64,000 nucleotides of DNA from Paragordius varius (Eukaryota; Nematomorpha). The position numbers and the translations under genes are program-made. The DNA lies in assembly GCA_964247055.1 (NCBI GenBank), contig OZ176051.1, forward strand, positions 5,642,001 through 5,706,000. The letters are read 5' to 3'. Below are positions 50,101 through 62,492 of the stretch, one piece after another. How positions within the stretch are numbered: position 1 is the stretch's first letter; every line of letters begins with the position of its first letter. The notes beneath the pieces were generated by a model. That model made no database searches. It was given only the letters and a program-made list of their open reading frames with translations, and was not told the DNA's origin.

Positions 50101-52147
50101 CCAAATGGTAAACCAGTTTTTAGCTGGATTTACATGCGATCCGCAAAAAATTTGCTGATTTGAGTATAAATATGTGCATGTATGTCAAATAGCTCTGTAT
50201 TTTCCATTATAAGGTTCATGGCCCTCGAGAAAAAAATGTATTTTATTTGGCCCGTCAAATTTTTTTGGTGAGTACCACTGCTTTAAATTATGAAATAAAA
50301 TGTATTTATTAAATGATGTTCTATAATTTTTGTTTGTTATTTAATCATCGTCCAAAATCGCAAACTTACACAGAGAAGAAAAATATTAGATGAAACTAGA
50401 AATTATAATAGTATTTATATTGTCTTTATTAAATACAAATATTTATTGTAATTTTTTTAGAAAGATATAATAAATCAATGAATAAAAGACCATTTTAAGG
50501 ATATTATACCGAATATGGGCCATCTTCTATGGTAAAATAAAGTTGAGAATTGAAGGCATCAAAATCTTTATCATGAGCTTGGATGTTTTGAAAGATGGTT
50601 GTTCCTACCGGTGTTAACTGTTTATTATGATATAAGTAATATTTAGAAAAAATGATGGTATACATTTCTAAGAAATAATAATTTGCAAGACATTTAATTT
50701 TGTCAAAAAAGCCTCAAAAAACTTTTGCATATACCTATAAATGCGTTATTACGCAAATATTTCACCCATATTTATAATAATAAAAATTTAGATATAGTTC
50801 TTTTGAAAAATATTATTGCTAAATATTAGATTTACAAATTATTGTAGTTCTTGTAAAAATAATATTAAAAATATTTACTTCAGTAAGACTAATGTCATAC
50901 ATATCACGTTCAAAGTATGGAGCATTATCGTTGACATCTATGATATTGAGCGATAAATCTTGTGAGATCTAACAATTTATTATGTATTAGAAAATAATAT
51001 AGCTGTTTAGATAAATAAACAGTGTATGGATTAAGTCTGACGACCGGTTAAAAATAAATGCCATGACCGTAACTGTGATCGTTTTTAAAACTGTAGAGTT
51101 TATAAATCATTTATATATCAAGTGGTAAATGTTATTAAAAATTTATTATTAATATGATAAAAAATGCACACAACATAATAAGCAATTAAAAAACGTCAAT
51201 ACCAAGCCAGACAATTATTTTTTGATCTAAGACCCTAGTTTTATAATAATAAATATTATACCATGATATTGGTGATGGAATCAATACAACGTAAAAATGG
51301 TTTATCCGTTATTCGATCAATCTATTGTGTATAAAATACAAAAAATATAGTTTACAGGTTTTTTATATAACTCCAAAAACTATTTTTGAAAATATGTCTG
51401 TAAATTCCTATTTTTAATATGTAATTATTCTGAAGGATAAAAACTGATTGAGAAAATGTAAAAATATACGTTCTTATGACGTTTATTAAAATTTTAACTA
51501 AATCTGAATTCAATACAGAACCTAAAAAATTCATATGATATTTAAAAAATATAATTTAAATATACAATATATATATTATATATAACCTCGGCATCCAAAC
51601 TTTTAAGTAAAACGAAATTGATAGCGTTGTTTGCGACATACAGCTCTATGTATGGATTCGTGTCCAAAGTTATGTTTAAATGCGTTTCGTTCAAAAATTG
51701 ACTCCCTATGCTAAAGAGTGACTTAACAACGGTGCCTAAAATTATAGAGTTTTAATTTGAAATATTTCGAAATTACTAATTATATCTTACCCAATAATAT
51801 ATTAAGTTATAGTTTTTATAATTTTTAGCTGATTTTTGAAACCAAAAATTAATATTATTATTTTTATAAATAAATTAGCAAAGAGAATTATTCATCATTA
51901 ACATGTATTTAATTTAGAGTTTTGTATATATAAAAAGGATTAAAAATTAATAAAGAAAACTTAATTGAAGGTGCAACATAATATAGATTAAAAAAATAAG
52001 CCTGTTTTTGTCTCAAAAACAAATACCAACCATATTAAAAAATAATGCTTCAGCGTGCATTATGTATAGAACAAGTTTTACCTTTGGGAAGATTTTCAGG
52101 GATGTCTATAATACGATCGATAGTGGGAATGTCGCAAGACGTGTAAC
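41136..52147 (-). CDS. Cadherin-repeat transmembrane receptor (about five EC repeats, long tail); 5' exon missing
   Basis: Exons (minus): 52147-52082, 51735-51587, 50968-50879, 50617-50510, 47676-47575, 47490-47365, 47275-47164, 47037-46946, 46838-46516, 46306-46216, 45795-45673, 45592-45543, 45248-45119, 44705-44551, 43421-42372, 41890-41638, 41408-41136; phases agree throughout. A calcium-dependent adhesion or signalling receptor. Seen: cadherin linkers IIDVNDNAPYF, VLDGDDKNPVFF and LNVNDNAPIF; LDYE and DKDFD-type calcium motifs; TYELTVIATDSGKMPRTAT in the last repeat; one transmembrane helix (YLIVLGALLGFSLVFIFVLA) followed by RNRIRDKYFNTIRRRR. The tail is about 520 residues, rich in Asn, Ser and Tyr, with no catenin-binding motif I can see and no EGF or LamG modules, so it is a cadherin-related protein (CDHR/Cad99C/PCDH15-like) rather than a classical cadherin. 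The signal-peptide exon upstream of 52147 was not identified. A hAT copy occupies the intron 47677-50509. Confidence 0.88.
47854..50280 (+). mobile_element. hAT transposon, complete copy with 8-bp target duplication (copy 2), in a cadherin intron
   Basis: Ends CAGTGATACTCAAACCGCGG and TTTTTTGGTGAGTACCACTG are inverted termini; CTTTAAAT flanks both sides (47846-47853 and 50281-50288), so the element is 2427 bp. The interior is homologous to copy 1 along its length, including the start region near 48357 (MTSHAEKRKLSDENHSFKK), an 89-codon open piece at 48703-48972, and the hATC end near 49920-50055. Frame breaks make it non-coding. It lies antisense to the cadherin gene. Its left end is more GC-rich and better preserved than that of copy 1, with a CGCGGCCCGCGGGCCGC near-palindrome. 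Confidence 0.93.
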
Positions 52148-55100
52148 CTTAACACAATTTTTATATTATTTATAATGTAAAACATTATACCAATATTAAT
52201 ATTATATATTATAGATGATTGTAAATTACAAACTTTTTTAGTTTCTAAGCTAAATATATATTAATATGAATTGATTAAATATTAGGATTGAGTATCAGAA
52301 TGATGAGCTAAAACTTTATAATATATATTGTAAAAAAATTGGCATTTAAAAAAAACATGCACGTTTCATTCAGATATCCCAAATACTTTTAAACAACACA
52401 TAGTATAAAATAGTTATGGCATATTTAATAAGTATTTAAAGACCATGGCATTGCCAAATTTAAGCCAAAAAAATATGGAAATAGTCAATTCGAATTTCAA
52501 ATATGGGACCCTCAGTTTATTTTATATTTAGTTGATTATTATAAGTGAAGAGGAAAAGTTGAGTTATAATTAAATTGAGATAGGGGTTTTTTGTAATATA
52601 TTAATTTGTATTTTTTAATTTAATAATGTTTTTTGCTAAAACCCGTTTTAAACATTATAAACCAATCCCTACCTAATTTTAGTATAGTCAATAATTTTCG
52701 ATCATTTCATACATGCAAAATCAAGATAAATTGATACAAATATTTAAATATATAAATAGTCAGGTCTGTTTTTAAACAAATTTAAATTATGAAAATCATA
52801 TAATTTAGGTTGTTCTATTCCATCTTATACATCCACAAATATAAATGGATATTTTATGCATAGTGTGGGGGAAATTTCGATCCAAATATTTTGGATTATA
52901 CGCAGTGCCCAAAAGAAACTGCGCAATTTTTAATCATCACTACCAGCCCTGGTTACGTAGTCGAGTGTTAAAGCTATCACAAATCCTGATAATAAAGAAA
53001 ACAAAAAAAGAGACGCTCAACTGTATATTTTTAAGATTTTATTAATTATTAAAGAAGATTACCCGAATTTAGAGTTTACGTTTTTATAAAACTGATAATT
53101 TCTTTTAAAATATTTTTTATGCATCTAAATGACTAACTTTGCACATTAGCAAATATCAAAATACATGATTAATTACGAGCTTCAATATTAAAATTAGACA
53201 TAAAAATGTAAATGTATGTTGTAAAATAAAAATATTTTAAAAATAGTAAAGGTGAAAACTATGATATAAGTTTTTAGTATAAACAATTAGTTAACTTGAT
53301 TTTAATTTACATATGATTGATTCATTCGGTATCAGCCTAAAAAATAAAAGCTATATGAGTTATTTTATGGCAAATTATTAAATATATGTGATATAAATGG
53401 TTAATTCAAACCATATAAATAAAAATCGAATTGATATTTTTAAAATGTGTAAATATTTTATATCGTCTATGGTTTTGACCAAGTTAATATGTTTTTATTA
53501 CTAAGATTTAGAGGTTTAATACCATTTAAACGCATTATTAGCTTATAATTCTTAATCGTTTCTTGATTTCAAGAACATCTTTGTAAGAAAATAGGGTGAG
53601 ATAATTGAAAAGGGTTTGTTTCTATATCCTAAATTATCTTAAATATCGACATTACAACTTGTGGTCACACAATATTGAGTAAACATTGTTGTATTTAAAT
53701 TTTAAAAATTTAAAATTTTTTGGAGTTGGGGCAATAGTTTACCATTTTAAAACAGATTTTAACTAGTTGTATTCATAGAAATGGTTACGGTTACCATCTC
53801 AAATTTTACCCATTGTAAAATTTAGTCAACGGGTGAACACGATGCGTATTCTACCATAGATTTTAATATATTTTACTAAGAATTTTAATTGTTTTGAAAA
53901 AAGCAATATATTATTAAAATTCTTAAACATCAATATACCTTTAATAATTGGCACAATATTAGCCAATAACCATATGTAGGGATAAAGGAATTTCCAAGAA
54001 TTTTTCCGTAAAATAGTATGCGAATTGGTAGTTTTGAAAGATTTCAGCATAGTAAGATTTAGGATATTAATGCGCAATATTTTCTTCGTTGAATATTAAT
54101 TATTTAGCTATTTTTACATATTTTTGTCATTAATATTAATATTTAAAATGTTTCGTCATTTCCGCTGGAGTTAAAGGTTTATCACTGATACAATCAACAG
54201 GTTAAACAAACTAATGATGTTTTCGGAAAAACGCGTTGAATTTATAAACACTATTTTATCACGTAGGTAGGTGGGTAGAGGTTAATAGGTGGTATTGTCA
54301 AATATTTTTTTGGGATTTTTCAGAATTTATGTAACAGATTGTTGATTAAAATAACTTGAATGAATTTATCAATATCTATCCAGGTTATGGTGATGAGAAT
54401 ATATTTAATTTCTTTATTATATATTATTAAACAGTTTTCTTTATATTTTCCACGCACATCATACATATATGAAATACCTTAAAGTTTTCTATCAGTTTTT
54501 ATAATCTTGATTATTCAATTTAATTTTCAATGATTTGTTTTTAATGATTGCCGTTAAACTTGAGATAATTTTTGATTCATTTCTTCTCTGATGTTAAATA
54601 TATAGAGATAAAAAATAAAATAGAGATGCGTATAAAAAGAATATTTTTTGTTTTAAAAAATGTATGAAAATCTCAGAATAATCGATATTTCGTTAGGATA
54701 TACGTGTATTCAATAGATAAAATAGATATTTTTTTACCTGTGTGTCTAATTGCTTTTAAAAATTTTATTTTGCTAAAAGTGTATTGTAAAAGTCTGGAAA
54801 ATGTTATATTTTTTAATTTTTTTTGAATCCTTATAGAAAATAATAAATTTAATAAAATTATTTTAGTGTGTAAGAAGGTCATTTTTTTTATTTTTAAATT
54901 TTATTATTTTCACAATGACATAATTATAAAATGTCTTTATAAAATATATTTCATGTTTTGCATCAAACATAATTTTATTGTAAATATAATTACAGGTTTC
55001 GGAGACAAAGAGATGCGCATTGAAATATGATATATGTATATATATATATATATAAAAAATAAATTATTATTATAATCATTTTAAAACCAAATTGTGAAAT

Positions 55101-55689
55101 TTGTCGATGTATATTATTATACGTTAAAATATTTAAATTAAAAATACTATTTAAAGCTTATTTGGGTATCTAAAATTAGCGTTATATATTGTTTATATTC
55201 AAGGACGGAAAATTTACCCTTGATAGAAATGGATATGCCTATAATAAAGGCCAAATAGGGGAGTGTTAAATGTAACACATGCGTTCATCTGTTTAGGATT
55301 AATTAAAAAACACACCGGGTAAAAAATATTTTTGGGATTTGAGCCCGAAAAATAAATAGGGTCTGTCATCAAAGTGACGATCAATTGTACCATAGTTCAA
55401 TCAAAGATACGGTATTATCAACCATTTCCTAAAAGACTAAATAACTCATTTGATAATTGAGGGTTTACCGATAATTTTAGTTTTAGCAAGGATACGAATA
55501 AATATATAAGCATAGACCTAATAATAAAAGGCCATTTATTAATTTAATAAAGGGGTTGAATCAATGTTAAACACAAAAGATTCTTCTTACAAAACCATAT
55601 TTGACAAGCCCGGAAACCACAAAAATGAGTAACCAAAGCTATTGAATAAAGAGCTCTGTTTTGATTGGAGATTATATCTAACACTTCGA
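52148..55689. other. Long gene-poor stretch upstream of the cadherin gene
   Basis: It should hold the first cadherin exon and promoter, but I could not recognise either. Open stretches at 52845-53045, 53826-54077 and 54673-54882 have the composition of AT-rich noncoding DNA. A TA/TG microsatellite lies near 55028-55054. No other feature seen. Confidence 0.35.
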
Positions 55690-56206
55690 GACCTTTTCAC
55701 TTTTTTTCCGCGATGATATATTGAAGTAGTTTTATATCCCTGAGCTCAAACTTGTAAATAAACTACTGTTTTGATTATTTTAGTTAAAATTTAATTATCT
55801 AACATTGTTTTCCTGTATTAGATATAAAAGATTATATTTTACTGTTTTGTGACTCCTAGAGTCTAAAATTGGGGACAGCTCTAAAACACGATTGAACTAA
55901 ACAGCTGATTTTAAAATCGATATTATCAACTTTTTCTGGTAAATTCCAACCTGAAAGCTTACTAAAGTTAATTCTTGGCATTTTCTAAGCTTAATATACT
56001 TGTATTTGCCCCTTGTATTAACCATTTAAAAAATTTACGAAAATATGGCCGTAAAAAGACAATTTTACATATAAAAAATGTTTTTTTATATTGTGCGCTT
56101 AAAAGGCCAAAGAAAGCATATTTTAAAATTCGGCCGGCCTCATACTTTAAATTTTAAAGATATTCAAATTTCAAATCGCTAGGATATAACACTACCCCAA
56201 AAATAA
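55690..56206 (-). mobile_element. MITE-like element, copy E (inverted)
   Basis: The left end has ACCTTTTCACTTTTTTTCCG and GTAGTTTTATATCCCTGAGC; the right end is TATAACACTACCCCAAAAAT. Interior blocks TTTTAGTTAAAATTTAATTA and TAAAAGGCCAAAGAAAGCAT show the same reversed order as copy B. About 515 bp. Confidence 0.6.
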
Positions 56207-59154
56207 TTTGTAGTTACATCTTGCTACTCCTACATATATTTTTGGCTGAACATAATTGAATTTTAAAGCTTAAATATCACATGGCATTTTATCAACACCG
56301 ATGATATCAATTTTATTTTTGAGCGATCACATATCGATCTGAGGTCTAAAGCGAACGAAATTTCCTGAGTCAAACCAATAGCTGGTTAGATCTTACTAAA
56401 TGATAGAAATAATTTAAAGATTTATCTTTGATTGGTTTAAATTATATTCGCGTGTTTAATTTGTATATTACGAAGATGTTTTTCTATTTACTCCATAAAC
56501 ATTTTATCCATATTACAAGCTCTGATTTAATTTTATTAATACATTAACATCTACCCTAAATAAAATCTATAATACTTATAAAATATTTGTGTTCAGATAG
56601 GCCAAAAAATTTTATACAATTATTATAAGAATTAAGTATGTGTTAAAAACAACAAACATTTAAATTTTCAATTAAGAAATAAATACCCAAGGAAAATAAC
56701 ATGGAGCAAATAAAGATAGTACTCAGAAATAATTTGGGCCCCCCTCCTCCCAAATAAGTCAATAAAAATTGATAGTTATAAAAAATTTCTATATATTGCC
56801 TTTTGAACGAAAGGGATGATGGGTGAAATGCATTAGGTAGAAATAATTACCAAAAAGTTATTGAAATAGCCAAAAAATTATTAAAATAAAATAGTTTTAA
56901 ATTAAAGTAACTTAGCAAAACAGAAAATTATTTTTGATATTTACCTCAATCAGAATACATTTTGATTTTTTACATAATTTAAGCGATAAACAATTTTTTG
57001 TATTTAATCATGGGAATACGATCACCGTTTTGCTAAATACAAGTATGCTTTTCATACAGGTAGAATAAGGTACATGTAGGTTGATTATATATAAAATATA
57101 TGTTTTCTGTACTCAAAAAAATATGAAATGCATGCGTATACATATCAGGTACCAAATCGCACTGTTTTTAATCCAATATTTTCAATGTGGAATACTAATA
57201 CTAACTAAAAGTACAAAAATATAAAATACGTATATCAGGGTTAATTCCAGTATAATTTCATAGGTTTATAGTGTTTACAAAAGTTCTTTCTCAGCTTATG
57301 TATTGGCAGTAAATTAATTTTCCTAAAAATTTATGCCTTCAACAAAATATGTTTGCAAATGGAAAACATTTTGAGACAATTTCACTTTTTATGAAAAAAA
57401 TTAATTACTTATTTATGAACTAAATCCAGTAAAAAATGTAATATATAGGACATTGTTGTGACTTACATATGCAGGTAATCCATGCTTACGGCATACAATG
57501 TTCCACAAAATAAAATATTTTGTCTATAAAAAATATATTGTTAATGCATCACTTTTTATCAAATATTTCAAAAATATATCATATTGAAAATTCAATTTTT
57601 TAGTAAAATTCAAACATATTTGAATTTTTAGAATGAAAATAGGTAGGTGCGCACTTAAAGTTTACCCAGTGCACAGGTAGGAGAAATGGAAAATTGGACA
57701 AAAATCAATAAAATTTAAATGGTTATGTTTAATGGTAATATAAATAAATATACATTGTATGCATGCAAATTTAGTAAATTCAGGAATTACAGTAGGAATA
57801 TATTTTTGCCTAAATTCTTTTCAAATTAAAAAGATATTATTGATATAGTGAACACAACAATATACATAAAGAGTGTTTATCCATAAAATCTCAATAAATA
57901 GTTAAATTTTATCAAATAATTATGGCACTTTTATTGTTTAAGCCAGGGGGTCCAACATGTGACTTTCCAAAAAAAATAAGGGCACCGCGAAAGATTTTAG
58001 AAACACTAAATTACATTTTATAAAATAAAACTGAAAAACTTATCAATTAATTGAAAATTATATCTATTTTGTAATATATTTTGCATAACACCATAAATTG
58101 ATAAAGGGTTATTTTGAGGCCGTATTTATATATATATACCACATATTACCCTTGGATTGGATTACGCAAAGTACTATGATTTTTTAAGGTAAGAATTATC
58201 ATTCATTCAAAATTTATATAGACAAAAACTGTATATAGATTCAAATTTGTTATTGAACACAAACTTAGCTTTCTGATTTAATATCGGCAAATTTGAATTT
58301 TGCCAACGTAATATTTAAAATAATTAGTGGATATATTGTGGTAGTAAATTTTTTTCCATTCCCATGACTGGAATATAATAAAATATTTATTGATGTTCAT
58401 TTGCTATATTGTTATCACCGCCCGGCGATTTTTTTGGGCTGAAAATATCGCTTTAATATTTTTACATGGCATTTTCAAAATCAACGCATTTCTAGATTAT
58501 AAAAGTCATCCTCGATAAAGGAATTAGGCTTTAGTCATATTTTTACTGTATTTTAATTTTTATTAAAATTGTTTCGAATTTTATAAATTAAAGAAATGAT
58601 TTTTTTAAAATATCCAATTTTCAGACATATATATATTATATTGTTGATGAAATCCATTAAGGATAATTGATTTGATAAGTATAAACACTCGTCCTAATAA
58701 ATCTGTCCATTATGTCTCAGTTAAGATTATAAATAAATAATTTGTGTGTTGTGTCTACTCTATATAATTATCTAATAGGAGTCAATGACTGCAACAAAAT
58801 AGGATGAGCATTCCAAGGTCGTCATTTCTTAACACTAGCTAGGTGGGGAAATAGATTAACTTAACAATTCTAATTTGGTTTTTGAAATTAAATAATTTAC
58901 ATATAATATTTTTATGTCTAATTATATCAATATTTTAAGTCATAATTATGACATATTATTAAAGATGGCTTTAAACAAACAAAAATTCTAGTTAAATAAA
59001 TTTTCCATTTTCCACATAGGTGTAGTTAGAGTTAAACTACGAATAGACGGAAATATAGCAGCCGATTAATTTGGCACATTTGTTCATTTGAAAAACAATC
59101 ACCCACAAATTGAGTTCGCAAAAACTAGTCTCTTAATTTTATTAATCAGCAATC
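56207..59154. other. Gene-poor AT-rich stretch with one solitary hAT-like terminus at 57944
   Basis: At 57944 the sequence CAGGGGGTCCAACATGTGAC resembles a hAT terminus of the 708/33822 family, but no partner end was found. The rest holds no recognisable gene or repeat. Confidence 0.4.
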
Positions 59155-60040
59155 ATGTCGAAATTTGCGCTTGAAAAAGATTTGCGGCACATGTGCCTTT
59201 TCTTATTTCATCCGGAAAAAATGTTGTTCTACGATATCGTTTGCTGGTTGAGCCTGGTGAATATGCTCTATCGATTAAAAAATACAAAAAAATGATTTTG
59301 TAAAAAAAAGTGCTAATTTGAATATTAAAGAGAGTGGGTTGTTTGGTATTATATCCCACAACTGCGAAGGCAAACTATTTGATAATGACCCAATTCAAAC
59401 TCAATGGTAATTGACAAAAGCATTTCATGTATCACAAAAAACAATCAGTAAGCGTTTAATAGCAATAGGAAATACCAATAAACTCGTAAATGGGTCCAAC
59501 ATAATTCGAACGTAAATCATAAACTGACTTGTGAAATTTTGATTTAAGGACACGAAAGGAATTTTTTTGCATCGAATTGGGGCATTTGATGAGTTAATTT
59601 TAAGCCTAAAAGTGAAACATCTTATCACCTTGTAAAACTAATCCATCCACACCAAATCAAATCGCTTTAGTCAGACGACTACCCGTAAAGTGACGGTATG
59701 TGTCCCCTGAAACTATTATTACAAAATGTTATCGCCAACAAATACTTATTGCGATAGAAATGACCCATAAAACATGACAAAGTGATTCCTATACATGACT
59801 ATTCATCTCATACAACAAAACCAGTGAACTCTGATATCGCTTCGATGGAAGAATCTTTTGCATTCACTAAAATTTTCTGATTTGCATAAATGGTCCCATC
59901 TAGAGCTGCACTTCATTAATAAAATGGCTAGACGAATATATTGCCGCAAAAACAACCAGATTTTCTGGCATGGCCATCAATCATTACTTTGGAGATACAC
60001 CAAATATGTAAAAGCCGATGTACAATATTTTAAATAAAAT
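59155..60040 (+). mobile_element. Decayed mariner transposase (SETMAR-like type)
   Basis: With several frame changes and stops, the stretch follows a mariner transposase: MSKFALEKDLRHMCLFLFHP at the start (compare the MSKF...HLRHVLLFLF opening of this family), VSQKTISKRLIAIG (second DNA-binding helix), CEILI and GHERNFFASNWGI, HDKVIPIHDYSSHTTKPVNS (the HDNARPH catalytic block with its Asp retained and neighbours changed), and KADVQYFK at the end. No terminal inverted repeats were recognised. It lies about 180 bp beyond the 3' end of the YIPF5 gene. Confidence 0.8.
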
Positions 60041-60217
60041 AAATTGCCTACAAAATTACGTTACCAAACGTGCAACTTTACTACAGATACAAATATAAAA
60101 ATATAAGTCATTTATTAAAGTAATGTGCGTCATAAATAATTCCATTTCCTTGTATTACGTTGCCCCTCCTCGCACACACATGCAATCCAATCAGTATGAT
60201 TTAATTGAATGACTATT

Positions 60218-62407
60218 TTAAAAGACAGCTAATAGAGCAAATATGCCATATAACAAAGCACAAGGGTATATAATAAGTATTTGTTGATTATCCATTTTTA
60301 AGGCATCCACAAACATACGTGATGCTGATATTGCACACCACATTATGGCTGAAAATACGAAGATTGTCCCAGTGAAACCACTATATTATATAAAATATGT
60401 ATATAAATTTCTAAATTTAATTATGAGTAAAAATAATAAAATATTTTTATTGATAAGTAGATGGGGTTTCAAGCAATTTAAACAATTTAAAATTTAGGGT
60501 TTTATATTTAGAAACCTAAAAGCACCATGACATAAACTACAAAGTGCAAATCTTGAGACCCAAAATAAATTTGAATTTATGGGACGCTAGTAATATTGAT
60601 AGCGTTATTATCGGTTAAAATAGTCAAATATTTAATTTAATAAAATTTTCATGAGTTAATATGGTATAATTTTAAAATTATTTGAGTTTTGCAATATTCC
60701 AACATTAATTAAAATATGCCGGTATTGTATCAGCTTATAACAAAAGAATGCACTTTGGGTAATTAATGTATATTTGTGTTTAAAAGATATGAGCGAGCTT
60801 TTTTTGATTAGCAGCTGTTATATATTTTCAAAATACAGAAAACATCCAATATAAAGAGCAATATTTTAACCCATATTAATATAATTCCAGCAACAGATTT
60901 GTAATTAAAACGATTAAATTGCAACATGTTAAATTATTTAAAATCAATGTAAAGTAAAATTATTTTATTTTAAAATTTGGAATTTCTCTTGAAAAATATA
61001 ATTATGATAATAAAACCTCGTATAAATATCCTAATAAAATACACATTTAATAAATAATTATTGTTACAATGTTTTTGCGTTAAATCATTTTTTTATTTAA
61101 TCGAAACTGATTTAAAGCTGTATTTGGGAAAAGCAAATATTTTTTTTAATAAAGTTTAAAAGTAAATTACTCACATGGTTTTAAAAACTCGCAAACAGTG
61201 ATTAATTGATAAATTTATATATTATGGAGTAAAAGATTTTTTGGAAAACTAATCAGGGGTTGAATAAAAACGGCTGGCCGTATTTTCGGATTAAAGTCGC
61301 ATTTAAATATATGGACATTATAATATTTTATTAAATTTTATCCCTAAAACTGTAAAATTACTATTTAATACAACAAGTTAAGCTAGCTCTTTGCTAAAAT
61401 TCGGGAAGATTTATTCGATAAATTTGTTTATGAATTCATTGAGATTTGATAAAGTTTTGTATTAAAAATTTCTAGCGGGCTGCAAAGATATTTCAGGAAT
61501 CGAATGTGGTCAGCGTGTTGGAGAGGCGTGTTTTAATTATATCTAGCTTAATTCGGTTTAGATTACTTTAAATAATATTTTATGAAATTGTAAAATTATA
61601 GATTGTTTCTCCATATTATCTAACATATAGCCTAATTTTAACTAATTATATAATTTTTAAAATATTTGAATCAGGTTTATAAATTTTTTTGATAAACCTT
61701 AAAGTTAGGAAGGTGGATAAAATTGATAGTATAATAATGGGTAATAAACTATAGCCCAATACGCTCATTATACATGTGAAGGAAACGGAAAGTTGACTCA
61801 TGAGATTCAAAAGACAATATATGCCAACACATCCTAAACCGCTGATACCGTAAATGTAGCCAAAATGAACTTTTCCGGACTAAAATTTAGGGACATAAAG
61901 TACCATGAGAAGGCTAAATCCAAAAAGCAAACAAAAAAAGAGTGGACCAGTAAGATCGTTTTCCGTATACATTTGATTGTTGTTCTTTTTAAATGGGTTG
62001 AGCACTGAAAGCGTCTAAATATATGATTATATATAAACTCTTACCTTTGATTTAATATTAGTAAAATTTACACCCAATTCTATTACATTTTAGAATAAAT
62101 TATAACCTTCTAATAATGGAATCGAATCGTCATCATCCGTTGAGGTATTGGTATTTGTTGATGATGGGTTAAAAATTTGTCCTTGATAATCATAATGTGA
62201 ATTATTATTTTGGGCATTTGGTGATGTGTAATCAAAAGATTGAAATTGCCTATTTATATGTAAAAAATATTAAAATCCAATTATAATAAATTACAAATAA
62301 ATATATTAATACATATCATAATTAGCTGGATTATAAATTGTCGTTGGAAACGGAACAGAATTCGTTGATTGATTCATAGGATACCAAAAATCCTTATTTT
62401 CTGTCAT
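60218..62407 (-). CDS. YIPF5: YIPF5-like Yip1-domain protein (ER-Golgi membrane traffic)
   Basis: Exons (minus): 62407-62313, 62249-62107, 62079-62045, 62014-61904, 61879-61698, 60380-60218; the sum is 729 nt, 242 residues plus stop (human YIPF5 is about 257). A five-helix protein of ER exit sites and cis-Golgi that works with Rab GTPases and YIF1 in vesicle transport. Seen: a Tyr/Asn/Pro-rich N terminus ([20 protein letters not shown]), [88 protein letters not shown] and the end [20 protein letters not shown] followed by VF. Introns are 63, 27, 30, 24 and 1317 nt. It is divergently arranged with the gene at 62493. Confidence 0.95.
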
Positions 62408-62492
62408 ATTATTTAAAAAACACGCGGATTCGATCACGCTTTAACCTTTTGCTTTTCGGTTTCTTTCTCTAATTTATTTTTATACGTTGCAC
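62408..62492. promoter_or_regulatory. Putative bidirectional promoter between YIPF5 and the lysine-rich membrane-protein gene
   Basis: Only 85 bp separate the two divergent start codons (62407 on minus and 62493 on plus). The interval contains CACGCGGATTCGATCACGCT, less AT-rich than the surroundings. No TATA box or other motif can be assigned with confidence. Confidence 0.5.

Noticed and set aside
52845-53045. 66-codon open stretch as first cadherin exon or separate gene
   Set aside because: Wrong strand for the cadherin and no recognisable motif.
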